Source: Labrenzia sp. PHM005
GTDB taxonomy: Bacteria; Pseudomonadota; Alphaproteobacteria; Rhizobiales; Stappiaceae
Assembly: GCF_006517275.1 (NCBI RefSeq)
Contig: NZ_CP041191.1
Location: 4,087,001-4,151,000 of the forward strand
Length of the DNA stretch: 64,000 nt
Direction of reading: 5' to 3'
Positions 16,036 through 24,201 of the stretch are shown here, piece after piece (within the stretch, counting starts at the first letter, position 1; each line of letters starts with the position of its first letter). The notes under the pieces are model-generated. The model saw nothing but the letters and a program-made list of their open reading frames with translations. It did not search any database and was not told the origin of the DNA. A program made the translations under genes and the position numbers.

Positions 16036-17973
16036 TTAGCCGGCCCGCTGAAGTTGACATCCAGCCGCGGAAATAATTTCCAGAACATCTGCCTCGTCCA
16101 ACTTTTGACCCACAACGAGTGCATCAGCCAACGCATGGAGTGCTGTTTTATTTTCCTGAAGAAGCGCGCTTGCATCCTCAAAAGCCTTACCGAGGATTTT
16201 GTCGACACGGCTCCGCAGACCGGTATCTGACAACAACATATCCGGAACATGTCTGGAGCCACTTTGGGTAAGGAGAACAAGGCTGCTTCCCAAACCGTAT
16301 GAGGCCTCCAGTTCAGTTGCGATCCGAGTTGCCGAAGCAAGATCAGAATGAGGTCCCCCACCTCCTCCGTCGGACATGTCTCCAAAGACGAGCTTCTCAG
16401 CGGCCAATCCCGCCAGATGAACCATCAACTTGCACTCATGATCTTTTCTCGTCATGCATTTCGGATTTGTGCGTTCAACAAGCAACGCACCAGCTGTAGC
16501 ACGTGATCTGCCGGGCAAGAGGCCTGGCTCAATATGAAGACTTACAATCCGGCCCTCTCCGACAAGGGAATGCACAATGGCATGCCCTGCCTCGTGAATT
16601 GCAATGCGTCTCAGGTCCTCCTGTTCAAACAGGACCGGTTTTGGCAGCTGTCCAGTGAGATCATGTAGTATGAGATCCCGGTTTTCTTTGCGCGCTTTCC
16701 GCCTTGCATCACGAACAAGTTTTTCAATATCTGCGCCCGAGTGCCCCTCAAGGCGGTCGGCAATGTCTGCAAGATCTTCGCCTTCGAGCGTGCCTTTTAG
16801 ATGCCATCGCAAGATCTGTTCGCGTGCGGGGTGATCCGGCAGTGGAATACGGATTGTCTTTTCTAACCGTCCGGGACGAAGAAAGGCAGGATCGACAAAT
16901 TCCGGATGATTACACGCCGCGACGACAACAATGCCTTCCCGGTCTTCAACGCCATCAAGACATTCGAGCAGACCGTTGATCTTCTCTACAACGTAAAGCG
17001 CATTTTCTCCCCGGACGGTCCCGCGATCGCCAACGGAGTCGAATTCATCGAGAAACAGAATACACGGCGCTTTCTTCCGCGCCTCGGCAAATGTCCGTCG
17101 CATGGCTTTTAGCAGGTCACCCAAGTGACCAGCCGATTGCCATTGCGCTAGGGACGAAGCAATCAATTCGACACCGCAGCTCTTGGCAAGTGCCTTGGCA
17201 TAGCTCGTTTTGCCGGTTCCGGGAGGACCGACGACGAGCACACCGCGGTTCACATCCGACCAAGGCAACTTTCCTGCCTGCCATTCCTTCAGATCCACCG
17301 CAAGCTCCCTGCCCCACGCCCCGGCTTCGCCAAGCCCTGCAAGGGTTTCTAGCGCAAGCTCACCGTCTACCGGACAGCCGTCGGACTTGGATTTATCATC
17401 CGAAATTACATCCAGCACCTTTCGCCACGACCTCCCTCTTGAAGCGGCCATGGTCAGATCGAAAAGGCTGTGGTTCGTCAGTTGCCCAGCCTCCTCCAGG
17501 CTGATGTCGACACCGACACAGTAAGCAAAGGCTGCTTTGATATGCCGAGGTGTCGGGCCTTGGAGATGAATGATCCTGTCCGCGATTTTCCTGAAGAGAA
17601 CGGGCATGTCCTCTTCTTCTTCGGCAACCGCAAAGACGGCCTTTTTGCCCTTGAGAGCGATCAGAAACTCTTCTTCTGTCTTTTCGAGTTTCTTGGGCCT
17701 ACTGGAGCTGGACGGTTCGCAATCAAGGAAAACGGTCAGTGGATCCGGAAACCGAGTTCTCAATACATCCAGATCGGGAAGCCGCAACAACGTTAGGGCG
17801 TCCTGGATCTCATCGACCGGTGGATTTTCTCCGGCGACGATCCCGATGACCGGCGGATCGGACAGATTCATTTCAGACACTGACCTCAGCGCCCGGCGGA
17901 CAATGCAGTGCGCCAGGAATTGATGAAATCTCGGCTTTTCGAGTTGGAAGTAGCGACGGATTGCAGACGGCAT
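16036..17973 (-). CDS. soluble FtsH-like AAA+ ATPase with M41 metalloprotease domain
   Basis: A 645-residue protein read from the ATG at 17973, which has GAGGGA upstream; the frame is open to 18087. An unfamiliar N-terminal region (about 1-215) replaces the two membrane helices of FtsH. The AAA+ module follows: Walker A GPPGTGKT (249-256), Walker B LFLDEFD (306-312), and a second region of homology ending in the arginine-finger motif LRPGR (about 365-369). The M41 protease has HEAGH (460-464) and the third-ligand segment GGGPHSDLASATRIA, so both activities look intact. FtsH degrades membrane and regulatory proteins; without an anchor this enzyme should act in the cytosol. The DUF6634-like gene is 40 bases upstream and probably co-transcribed. 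The partner or substrate is unknown. Confidence 0.85.
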   Translation of the reverse strand: MPSAIRRYFQLEKPRFHQFLAHCIVRRALRSVSEMNLSDPPVIGIVAGENPPVDEIQDALTLLRLPDLDVLRTRFPDPLTVFLDCEPSSSSRPKKLEKTEEEFLIALKGKKAVFAVAEEEEDMPVLFRKIADRIIHLQGPTPRHIKAAFAYCVGVDISLEEAGQLTNHSLFDLTMAASRGRSWRKVLDVISDDKSKSDGCPVDGELALETLAGLGEAGAWGRELAVDLKEWQAGKLPWSDVNRGVLVVGPPGTGKTSYAKALAKSCGVELIASSLAQWQSAGHLGDLLKAMRRTFAEARKKAPCILFLDEFDSVGDRGTVRGENALYVVEKINGLLECLDGVEDREGIVVVAACNHPEFVDPAFLRPGRLEKTIRIPLPDHPAREQILRWHLKGTLEGEDLADIADRLEGHSGADIEKLVRDARRKARKENRDLILHDLTGQLPKPVLFEQEDLRRIAIHEAGHAIVHSLVGEGRIVSLHIEPGLLPGRSRATAGALLVERTNPKCMTRKDHECKLMVHLAGLAAEKLVFGDMSDGGGGGPHSDLASATRIATELEASYGLGSSLVLLTQSGSRHVPDMLLSDTGLRSRVDKILGKAFEDASALLQENKTALHALADALVVGQKLDEADVLEIISAAGCQLQRAG

Positions 17974-18013
17974 GCGGATGTCCCTCGGTTGGTAAAACTG
18001 GAGTTGCGTTTGG

Positions 18014-18343
18014 TCAGCGAGACGCGCGTTCACCGAGGCGATACCAGCGTGACAATGTTCGGGCGGCGCCGATGTCTTTGAGAACAACGAAAAGCGGTGA
18101 GCTCAGCATAGGCTCATTGGTTCCGGAGATGATGGGGTGCCCAGTCACGTCTCCGGACAACACGGCAATGCCGCGAGTGATCACACGGTAGTCGTCCAGA
18201 AAAGGTGCATTGCGCAGAGTATCGCGGGAGGGGTAAGCTCCAGCCCGCAGAGATTTGAGATCGTCCAGCAGCACTTGCAGCTTTTCGATGTCACTCGACA
18301 GCAACTGCGCTGCGTTAAGGTCTTTCAGGTTTCCAATGAACAT
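18014..18343 (-). CDS. DUF6634-like small protein
   Basis: A 109-residue protein with GGAGAG upstream of the ATG. The pattern LRAGAYPSRDTLRNAPFLDDY, GDVTGHP, SSPLFVVL and the C-terminal ARTLSRWYRLG matches my recollection of DUF6634, a short protein common on alphaproteobacterial accessory elements. Its function is unknown. It ends 40 bases before the start of the AAA+/M41 protease, so the two probably form an operon; it could be an adaptor or a substrate of that protease. Confidence 0.65.
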   Translation of the reverse strand: MFIGNLKDLNAAQLLSSDIEKLQVLLDDLKSLRAGAYPSRDTLRNAPFLDDYRVITRGIAVLSGDVTGHPIISGTNEPMLSSPLFVVLKDIGAARTLSRWYRLGERASR

Positions 18344-18525
18344 GGGTACAGCTCTCCTGTTCCCGCCGAAGGATTTTCAGGCGGGTGATGGGGTAAAGGA
18401 TGGTGATCGGGTGTTGGCCTTCCCGGTACAGTCGGGAGTCAGGACACTTAATGCGTCACGGCGTTCTTCGGTGAATCGCCTTTGTTGCGTTCTGAATCGC
18501 TCGCTTCGGTCACGCCGTTTTCTGG

Positions 18526-19470
18526 CTAGGAAGAACAGACACGGCGCATTTGACGACCCTGGCGTCGGAGCGGCAGGTCGGACAAACATTCAGCCAATGA
18601 GGGCCGCACAGTGGGATTGGTCCTGACATACGCATTGTCACTCGTATCGCTTTTGCCCCGGAGTGGCGGGCGGCTCTCGTTTTCCATCGGCCTGTCTGTC
18701 ATTTGACTTGTTCCGCCGATCGCTGTCATCAGACGTGGCATCATGCGTTGGGCGATGCTTGAACTCATGTACTTTGACATCGCCTCAACGAATCCGGAAA
18801 TCTGAATTCCAAAATACTCATCGACTGTTGTTCGTGTAACCGTTGGTCGTCCCACGATCCCGGACCGGCCGTACCAGTCGACAAGAACTTGCCGAACAGC
18901 GAGCACAGGCAGCCCTTTTCGCAGCGTGTGGTTCTTCAACATGAGGCCGGCAGCCGTCAGGTCTTTTCGAGCGTTTCTTGCCTCGCTCCCTCCCTGAGCA
19001 CCGCCTCCGCGTTTGACGGAAATAACATGCAAGTCCCCAGTTTCGTGATCGAACACTACGATGTCGATCCTGGCCTTCTTTCCGTGGGTGTTATCGATTG
19101 GAAGGTTGAGCCCTTCAAGCTTCGCAATTTGATTACTCTCAACAAGCGACATGGCTTCTCGGGAGACCTTCACTTCCACTTGGGTTTGAACCTCGTAACG
19201 GTCTCCGGCAGCGGCAACAAACGCGTGTGCGATGGCTTCTTCGAGAAGAATGCCATGCCGCTTTGACAAGCTGTCCAATGGCCCCTTTACCTGGGTCAAT
19301 TTATTTCCAAGCAGCTCGTCCGAGCAGTAGATTTTGTCGAAACACTCCTGCAACGCGCTATCGACCGCTTCCCGGAGTTCAATGGGGAGTTTTGCAGTTT
19401 CAGGTGCATAAGCACCCTGGCTGCCGGATTGCGCACCGGATGTGGTGGAAACCTGAATTTGATTGTGCAT
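18526..19470 (-). CDS. PD-(D/E)XK-like hypothetical protein
   Basis: A 314-residue protein with GAGAGG before its ATG. Residues about 70-160 have a nuclease-like core: helix HGILLEEAIAHAF with Glu77/Glu78, then KARIDIVVFD with Asp136, then LHVISVKRG with Lys153. Ser151 stands where Glu or Gln is usual. The C-terminal third is basic and low in complexity and looks disordered. It lies upstream of the DUF6634-like and AAA+/M41 genes on the same strand and is divergent from an XRE regulator across an 18-bp palindrome, so it is probably controlled by that regulator. DNA cleavage is a hypothesis only. Confidence 0.55.
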   Translation of the reverse strand: MHNQIQVSTTSGAQSGSQGAYAPETAKLPIELREAVDSALQECFDKIYCSDELLGNKLTQVKGPLDSLSKRHGILLEEAIAHAFVAAAGDRYEVQTQVEVKVSREAMSLVESNQIAKLEGLNLPIDNTHGKKARIDIVVFDHETGDLHVISVKRGGGAQGGSEARNARKDLTAAGLMLKNHTLRKGLPVLAVRQVLVDWYGRSGIVGRPTVTRTTVDEYFGIQISGFVEAMSKYMSSSIAQRMMPRLMTAIGGTSQMTDRPMENESRPPLRGKSDTSDNAYVRTNPTVRPSLAECLSDLPLRRQGRQMRRVCSS

Positions 19471-19500
19471 GAGTAGTCCTCTCTCGTTGACTGACGAGAT

Positions 19501-19518
19501 TTAAAAGTGCACTTTTAA
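19501..19518. promoter_or_regulatory. 18-bp perfect palindrome, likely XRE operator
   Basis: TTAAAAGTGCACTTTTAA is a perfect palindrome in the 87-base gap between the divergent XRE gene and the PD-(D/E)XK-like gene. A HTH dimer bound here could repress both promoters. Confidence 0.6.
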
Positions 19519-19557
19519 TGCACACATGCAATCTGATTCATCAATTGTGGTTAATGA

Positions 19558-19824
19558 ATGATAAATGCAAAGCAATGCCGTGCCAGCCGCGCCTGGCTTT
19601 CCTGGTCTCAAGATGAACTTGCCAAAAGGTCGCTGGTCTCCAAGCGAGCAATAGCCGGTTTTGAATTGGAAAAAACTGTTCCACACGACCGGACACTGCG
19701 TGATTTGCAACGCGCGTTCGAAGACGCCGGGATCATCTTCCTGATGGACGGCAAGAGGGGAATAGGATTGCAGGAGGTTCAAGAGGGTGTGGTTCAAGAT
19801 GTAAAACCATTGCCTGGAACCTAA
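19558..19824 (+). CDS. XRE-family transcriptional regulator
   Basis: An 88-residue single-domain protein. The helix-turn-helix SQDELAKRSLVSKRAIAGFE (about 16-35) is followed by the typical TLRDLQRAFEDAGIIFL segment, common in small alphaproteobacterial Cro/C1-type regulators of mobile elements. It is divergent from the PD-(D/E)XK-like gene and likely acts on the palindrome between them. The ribosome binding site is weak. Confidence 0.8.
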   Translation: MINAKQCRASRAWLSWSQDELAKRSLVSKRAIAGFELEKTVPHDRTLRDLQRAFEDAGIIFLMDGKRGIGLQEVQEGVVQDVKPLPGT

Positions 19825-20481
19825 TTTGATCTGCATCCGGTTAAGGGCAACTGTTCCCAATTCGGTTCAAGTTACGCTCTATCGATTCATGGCTCCGAAT
19901 TTGCGATTCAGACTTCTTGGCAAGTGATACCTGCGGGAACGCCGTATTCTATAGTTGCGATTCCAGATACCAGATTGGTGTTACATCACACCACTAAAAG
20001 AGACGTATTGTCTGCCAATAGAGGTCCGGCCATCGTCAATCTCAAAAATTGCCACAATTTTTTTTGCCTTCGGTCCCGGGCGCTTTGAGCACAAATGTTA
20101 ACCAAATGGGAATTGTTGACTTTTTTCGGGCAAGGATTCAATCAGCGTTTAGCTCCTGGCAAAACCAAATATCGTGAATCCTTGCGTCCTCGATATCGCA
20201 ATCGCGCGATCACGGGCATTTTCAATTTTTGGAGTCGATTTTGACGCTCGATCGAATCCTTGCACGAGTCCTTGGAGCGCATTTTCAACTCAAGGATTCG
20301 ATTTGGACCCAACGGTCATCCGGTTCGAAGCACATTCATTTATCGCGCTGATTTTTTTGATCTTTTTGATGTCTCATCCATTAGCCATCCGAACTCTATC
20401 ACCTTGTGACCCACGTAATTTCCTGATTTTTGAATGAAGAACAGCGCCTCAACCGAGCCGCTTCACAACCAATCAGGAGAC
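19825..20481. other. long non-coding stretch with an iteron-like field
   Basis: No supported gene in about 650 bases. A plus-strand frame at 20174-20437 overlaps the repeated motifs, lacks a ribosome binding site and is not convincing. The right half is AT-rich and holds the repeats listed separately. Confidence 0.5.
20131..20299. repeat. iteron-like 9-mer CAAGGATTC in both orientations
   Basis: Exact copies of CAAGGATTC occur at 20131 and 20291, and inverted copies GAATCCTTG at 20176 and 20254. A one-mismatch copy GAGTCCTTG lies at 20266. Segments of about 34 bases beginning at 20213 and 20276 (both with GCATTTTCAA, then TCGATTT) are imperfect direct repeats 63 bases apart. Together they form a small cis-element field upstream of the DUF3102-like gene. 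Confidence 0.6.
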
Positions 20482-21528
20482 ATGACTTTGACGAACACAG
20501 ATCAAAATTTCGCTATCGAAAACCTGAAGGACGATGACCAGAGCCGCATCAAGTTGATCGCCGATACCATCCGCGGACATCAGAAGAAAGACACGGATGC
20601 AACCTTCAAACTGGGCGCCCTGATCGACGAGGCGACAGAAGTGATCGGTGACGACAAGACCTGCGAGAACTGGCTGGAGAAAACACTCGGCATTACAGCC
20701 AGGCACGCTCGCAACTATCGTGCAGTGCATCGCAACCTTGCTCGGTTCAAACCAAGATGTACCCGATTGGCTGTCTCGCCGACCATCCTGTTCAAACTCG
20801 CCCATGCAGAAGCAGACCAAATCGACGAAGTTCTCAATGTCTTCGAAAGCGGTGGTCGGCCGCGCGTTCAGGATGTCGCGGCCATACTATCCGGAACCGC
20901 AGATCAGGCGAATACTGATTATCCTGTTGAAGACGGTCCCGGACTGACAGGCCTGGCCAAGTATGGTGCTCAAGTTCAGCGAACCCGGATCGCACGGCTT
21001 AAAGAGTTGCTGAATATCATCCTACTGGCTGTCATCGAAGCCTATGAACCAAAACTGCGTGGCAAGGCGGTCGTCAAAAGTCATCTGCGGGAGAAAGTCC
21101 GTCTGCAAGCTGAAGAGGCTTTCAGCACACTCAAGCACATGATTGGCACCTTGCAACGGGATGATCACTGGGCAGCAGCGATCGGACAACTTCATCTTGA
21201 AGAGCCGGACAATGACGGTGGCTGGGCGAAACTGCTAACGACGCTGCATGGTCTTGAGCGGTTTGAATATGTTCCAGCATCGGATGCTCCGGACTATTTG
21301 AAGGACCGCGCCATCCCTCAGCTCCAATGGGCTCTCGGACTTGATGATGAAAACATCCAAATGATGTTCGCAAAGGCGGCTGAGAAGAACAATCCGAAGA
21401 TGGCAAAGAAAAGTCAGGGCAGTGCAACAAAGCGGAAGCCTCGACCGCGGGCGACGCAACAGCCGGTCGTTAACGCAAATCAAATCCCGGGTCAGATTGC
21501 TGAAGGGCAATCCGGAGCCGCCGCGTAA
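20482..21528 (+). CDS. DUF3102-like hypothetical protein
   Basis: About 348 residues from the ATG at 20482. AGGAGA ends one base before it, which is close, so a TTG at 20488 or the ATG at 20434 are alternatives. The N-terminal third (KLGALIDEATEVIG, WLEKTLGITARHARNYRAVHRNL, SPTILFKLA) follows the DUF3102 pattern found in phage and plasmid proteins that resemble KilA/ParB helix-turn-helix accessory factors. The C-terminus is basic (KKSQGSATKRKPRPRA) and probably disordered or nucleic-acid-binding. The repeat field directly upstream may be its binding site. Confidence 0.6.
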   Translation: MTLTNTDQNFAIENLKDDDQSRIKLIADTIRGHQKKDTDATFKLGALIDEATEVIGDDKTCENWLEKTLGITARHARNYRAVHRNLARFKPRCTRLAVSPTILFKLAHAEADQIDEVLNVFESGGRPRVQDVAAILSGTADQANTDYPVEDGPGLTGLAKYGAQVQRTRIARLKELLNIILLAVIEAYEPKLRGKAVVKSHLREKVRLQAEEAFSTLKHMIGTLQRDDHWAAAIGQLHLEEPDNDGGWAKLLTTLHGLERFEYVPASDAPDYLKDRAIPQLQWALGLDDENIQMMFAKAAEKNNPKMAKKSQGSATKRKPRPRATQQPVVNANQIPGQIAEGQSGAAA

Positions 21529-21646
21529 CCCCGCATTATCTGTTGAACCCGGATGCGCGCCACTGCCCTTTCAGTATTCCTGGAAATTATTTCCGCGCTC
21601 CGGTGACTTCCTCATTCATTCCAAGCTGACCCACGAAAGATCCCTC

Positions 21647-21970
21647 ATGTCATCACGTCCCTCATACAAGCAACGGCTTTCCATAAAGGCAGAGCGCCAA
21701 CGAGCCTACCGGAAGCGCGTCAAAGACCAGAGACGCCCCTCACGGAACGACATCACCGCGACGCTGTTTCATTACTTCGTTCTCGAGACTGCCAAAGTCC
21801 GCAACTGGAAGAACTTCAACAAGGTTATGGAGAAGGTCACAGAAAAACTCGTCGACAGAGGGTTTGACAGAACGGCATCGGAAAAGGCGATTGATGCCCT
21901 TGTCGATAAATACGAAGACGGCTGGGAGTTTCAGCGGAGACGATCCGCAGATCATGACTTCGAAGAGTAA
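21647..21970 (+). CDS. small basic hypothetical protein
   Basis: A 107-residue protein from the ATG at 21647; the frame is open to 21422, but that part overlaps the preceding gene. The N-terminus is Arg/Lys-rich (KQRLSIKAERQRAYRKRVKDQRR would suit nucleic-acid binding), followed by two likely helices and an acidic tail. I do not recognise the family. It lies between the DUF3102-like and YubB-like genes on the same strand, as accessory cargo of the island. Confidence 0.55.
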   Translation: MSSRPSYKQRLSIKAERQRAYRKRVKDQRRPSRNDITATLFHYFVLETAKVRNWKNFNKVMEKVTEKLVDRGFDRTASEKAIDALVDKYEDGWEFQRRRSADHDFEE

Positions 21971-22110
21971 CACCGTTCTCATGCCATGACTCGAGTCCCC
22001 CCGTTACTCCCTGGAACGGCGTTCCAGGTTGAATCGGGAGTTTCAGCCAAGACTGCCGTGCCCACGAGCTCCTCTTCAGACACCAATTTTAAGCAAAAGG
22101 AAGAACCAAT

Positions 22111-22563
22111 ATGGCCGACTACATTCTGAACCATGTGATCGTTGATGGAACCCGGAAACAGATCGATAATTTGCTTGTCGCCCATTTCAGGAAGTTATCC
22201 GGCGAAGAACTAAGGCATCGTCCATTCACCCACTACGATTTTCTTTGGCAGGACATAATTCCCATGCCCGAGGAGGTAGCGACATCCAGAGATGAAGATA
22301 AGATTAGAAACTGGCAATTATACAATTGGTCCTGCTTTGGCACCGGTAAAGAAGTGACTGAAACCAACTTCGGAAACAGGGGAACTCTCAATTTTCGGTT
22401 TCCGACCCTGGGAGCAGAACCACGCCCCGTTTACACAGAACTCGTGAAGCGGTTTCCGCGCTTGAAGTTCAACTTCGCGTCGATCTCGATGCCCAATTTC
22501 TGTTTGTTCATCGGGACCGGTATCGATGGGAAACTTTTGTACGTCGATGATGATTATGATTGA
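22111..22563 (+). CDS. YubB/DUF1281-like ferredoxin-fold protein
   Basis: A 150-residue protein with AAAAGGAAG upstream. The start MADYILNHVIVDG, the NWQLYNWSCFGTGKEV segment and the later beta-rich part resemble the plasmid YubB/DUF1281 family (typically xNYCxNxLxVxG ... WxxxNWGTKWD). These proteins have a ferredoxin-like domain and no established function. The resemblance is moderate. It is the last gene of the island before a terminator. Confidence 0.55.
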   Translation: MADYILNHVIVDGTRKQIDNLLVAHFRKLSGEELRHRPFTHYDFLWQDIIPMPEEVATSRDEDKIRNWQLYNWSCFGTGKEVTETNFGNRGTLNFRFPTLGAEPRPVYTELVKRFPRLKFNFASISMPNFCLFIGTGIDGKLLYVDDDYD

Positions 22564-22752
22564 GGCACTTCCGGAGTAAGCCAATGGCTGAAATCTAATG
22601 TCCGCCCAGTCTACCTTATTCCGATGAGGCAAAGCATCGGTCTAATGCAGTTTTGAATATGCCTTGACTGACACCCAAAACCGCGGCACTAATGTGGTCC
22701 TCATCGGGCATCCTGAACGGTCATTTATTGTTTTATGTAAAAGGCTTGTTTT

Positions 22753-22790
22753 AATTGGCTGAGAATCCAGGTTCCCCAGCCAATTTTTTC
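22753..22790 (+). terminator. rho-independent terminator
   Basis: 9-bp stem AATTGGCTG (22753-22761) with CAGCCAATT (22777-22785), 15-base loop, followed by TTTT. It probably closes the island transcript before the diguanylate cyclase gene. The rest of the gap 22564-22909 shows nothing more. Confidence 0.75.
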
Positions 22791-22909
22791 TCATTTCTTA
22801 TGATTACCCTCAGCAATGCCTGAGGCGCGGCACTTTCAGCTAGTGCAAGCAAGGTATTGGCGTTAGTCTCAGATCAGATAAAAGAATCCATGATCCGGTG
22901 CACTAGCTC

Positions 22910-23815
22910 ATGCCGTTTGTTTGTAATCAGGTGGTGGCAGAGATCAATCGCCACGCACTCAGCTGTGACCCCAAAATCTTTCATGTGCTGCACCTATATT
23001 TGACGGCGCCCACCTCGCAGGTCGCCAAAGAAGTCGAGCGCTTGAAGGCAAGCGAAGAAGGCTTGACGGACAAAACACTGCATTTTGTCTATGAAAATTT
23101 GCTGCAGACTAAAGTTAGCCCCGAAAAACAATTTGAATCTATGCAGCGATCGCGAGGGCACTTAGACGCCATCCGGTCATCCGCAGAATCATCCGTTGAG
23201 ATTTTTGCCAAATCTGAGCACACAAAAAAACAAGAAAAACTGGTCCGCGCATTGACTGAAAATCTCACGGAAATTTTGGACCGCACCAACGCATTGGAAC
23301 AAGAACTTGCAGCCAGCCAGAATGAAGTCTTTACCGACTCTTTGACCGGGATCTCAAACCGCCGGTATCTGGAAGCCGAGTTTTCCGCCCGGAGTGCCCG
23401 GCATCACGGTCCGTATTATTTGGCGCTGTTGGACATCGACCATTTTAAACGGATCAATGATAGTCAAGGCCATATTGTCGGTGATCAGGTTCTGAAATTG
23501 GTCGCAACTGCCATCCAACACCTCATCAAGGGAGACGACATTTTGTGCCGGTATGGCGGTGAAGAATTCGCGATCCTTTTCAAGAGCGCAGATAAAGGCG
23601 CCTGTCTTTCCGTTGTCGATACGGTTCTTGTCAGTGTTGGAAAACAAAAATTGATCAACCGGCGGCAAGGAAACACCATTGGATCGGTTACATTATCTGC
23701 AGGGCTGGCACTGGTCGATCCTGAAGATGACTTCGAAGCCGCTTTAGACCGGGTCGACCGGTTGATGTATAAGGCAAAACAAAAAGGCCGGAACCAGCTG
23801 GTGGTGCAAAGCTGA
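22910..23815 (+). CDS. diguanylate cyclase (GGDEF domain)
   Basis: A 301-residue cytosolic protein. Residues 1-135 are a helical sensor-like region with a coiled-coil segment (about 105-140) and no membrane helix. The GGDEF domain spans about 140-300: DSLTGISNRRYL, LLDIDHFKRINDSQGH, and the active-site loop RYGGEEF at 214-220, ending with DRLMYKAKQKGRN. The GGEEF variant is usually active. The inhibitory-site RxxD five residues before the loop is KGDD here, so product inhibition may be lost. It makes cyclic di-GMP; a link to the adhesin 16 kb away is possible but speculative. Confidence 0.9.
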   Translation: MPFVCNQVVAEINRHALSCDPKIFHVLHLYLTAPTSQVAKEVERLKASEEGLTDKTLHFVYENLLQTKVSPEKQFESMQRSRGHLDAIRSSAESSVEIFAKSEHTKKQEKLVRALTENLTEILDRTNALEQELAASQNEVFTDSLTGISNRRYLEAEFSARSARHHGPYYLALLDIDHFKRINDSQGHIVGDQVLKLVATAIQHLIKGDDILCRYGGEEFAILFKSADKGACLSVVDTVLVSVGKQKLINRRQGNTIGSVTLSAGLALVDPEDDFEAALDRVDRLMYKAKQKGRNQLVVQS

Positions 23816-23894
23816 AGCAAAACAGGCCGTTTGCACTCTTCCACACAGAAACAAAAAATGGGTCTCTATCGTGTTTATCGGCCCAACCCAATGC

Positions 23895-24201
23895 CTACTG
23901 GTGCGGTTGCCACTCCTTAAACTGTGCATGAACAGCATAAGCGGCTTCTTTGTATCGTGGGTCCGCCTTGAGTTTCCAGATTGCCGCCGAGAGTTTTTCG
24001 TTCAATTCAGCGCCCTTGCCGTTTCTTGCGACGATTATTGACGAATCCCACGTCCGGAAATGCGTCCGGTGAAGTGTGTCATAGCCGTTGAATTTGTTGG
24101 ATGTTCCATCTGATCGCTTCACACTGCAGGGTCGGATTTCCCCCGAGAGCACCCAACTTATGCCTGAATGAAACCAGCTAACTGAAGGAACGGCAAGCGG
24201 A
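23895..24201 (-). pseudogene. possible fragment of a periplasmic substrate-binding protein
   Basis: A frame open from inside the end of the BKACE gene ends WSSIIVARNGKGAELNEKL-like (actual SSIIVARNGKGAELNEKL), then AAIWKLKADPRYKEAA. This reads like the last helix region of amino-acid-type substrate-binding proteins. There is no proper start or signal peptide. It is either a decayed remnant or a chance match. Confidence 0.3.

Noticed and set aside
20174..20437. 87-codon frame in the iteron-like field
   Set aside because: It overlaps the repeated 9-mers, has no ribosome binding site and looks unlike a folded protein; the repeats explain it better.
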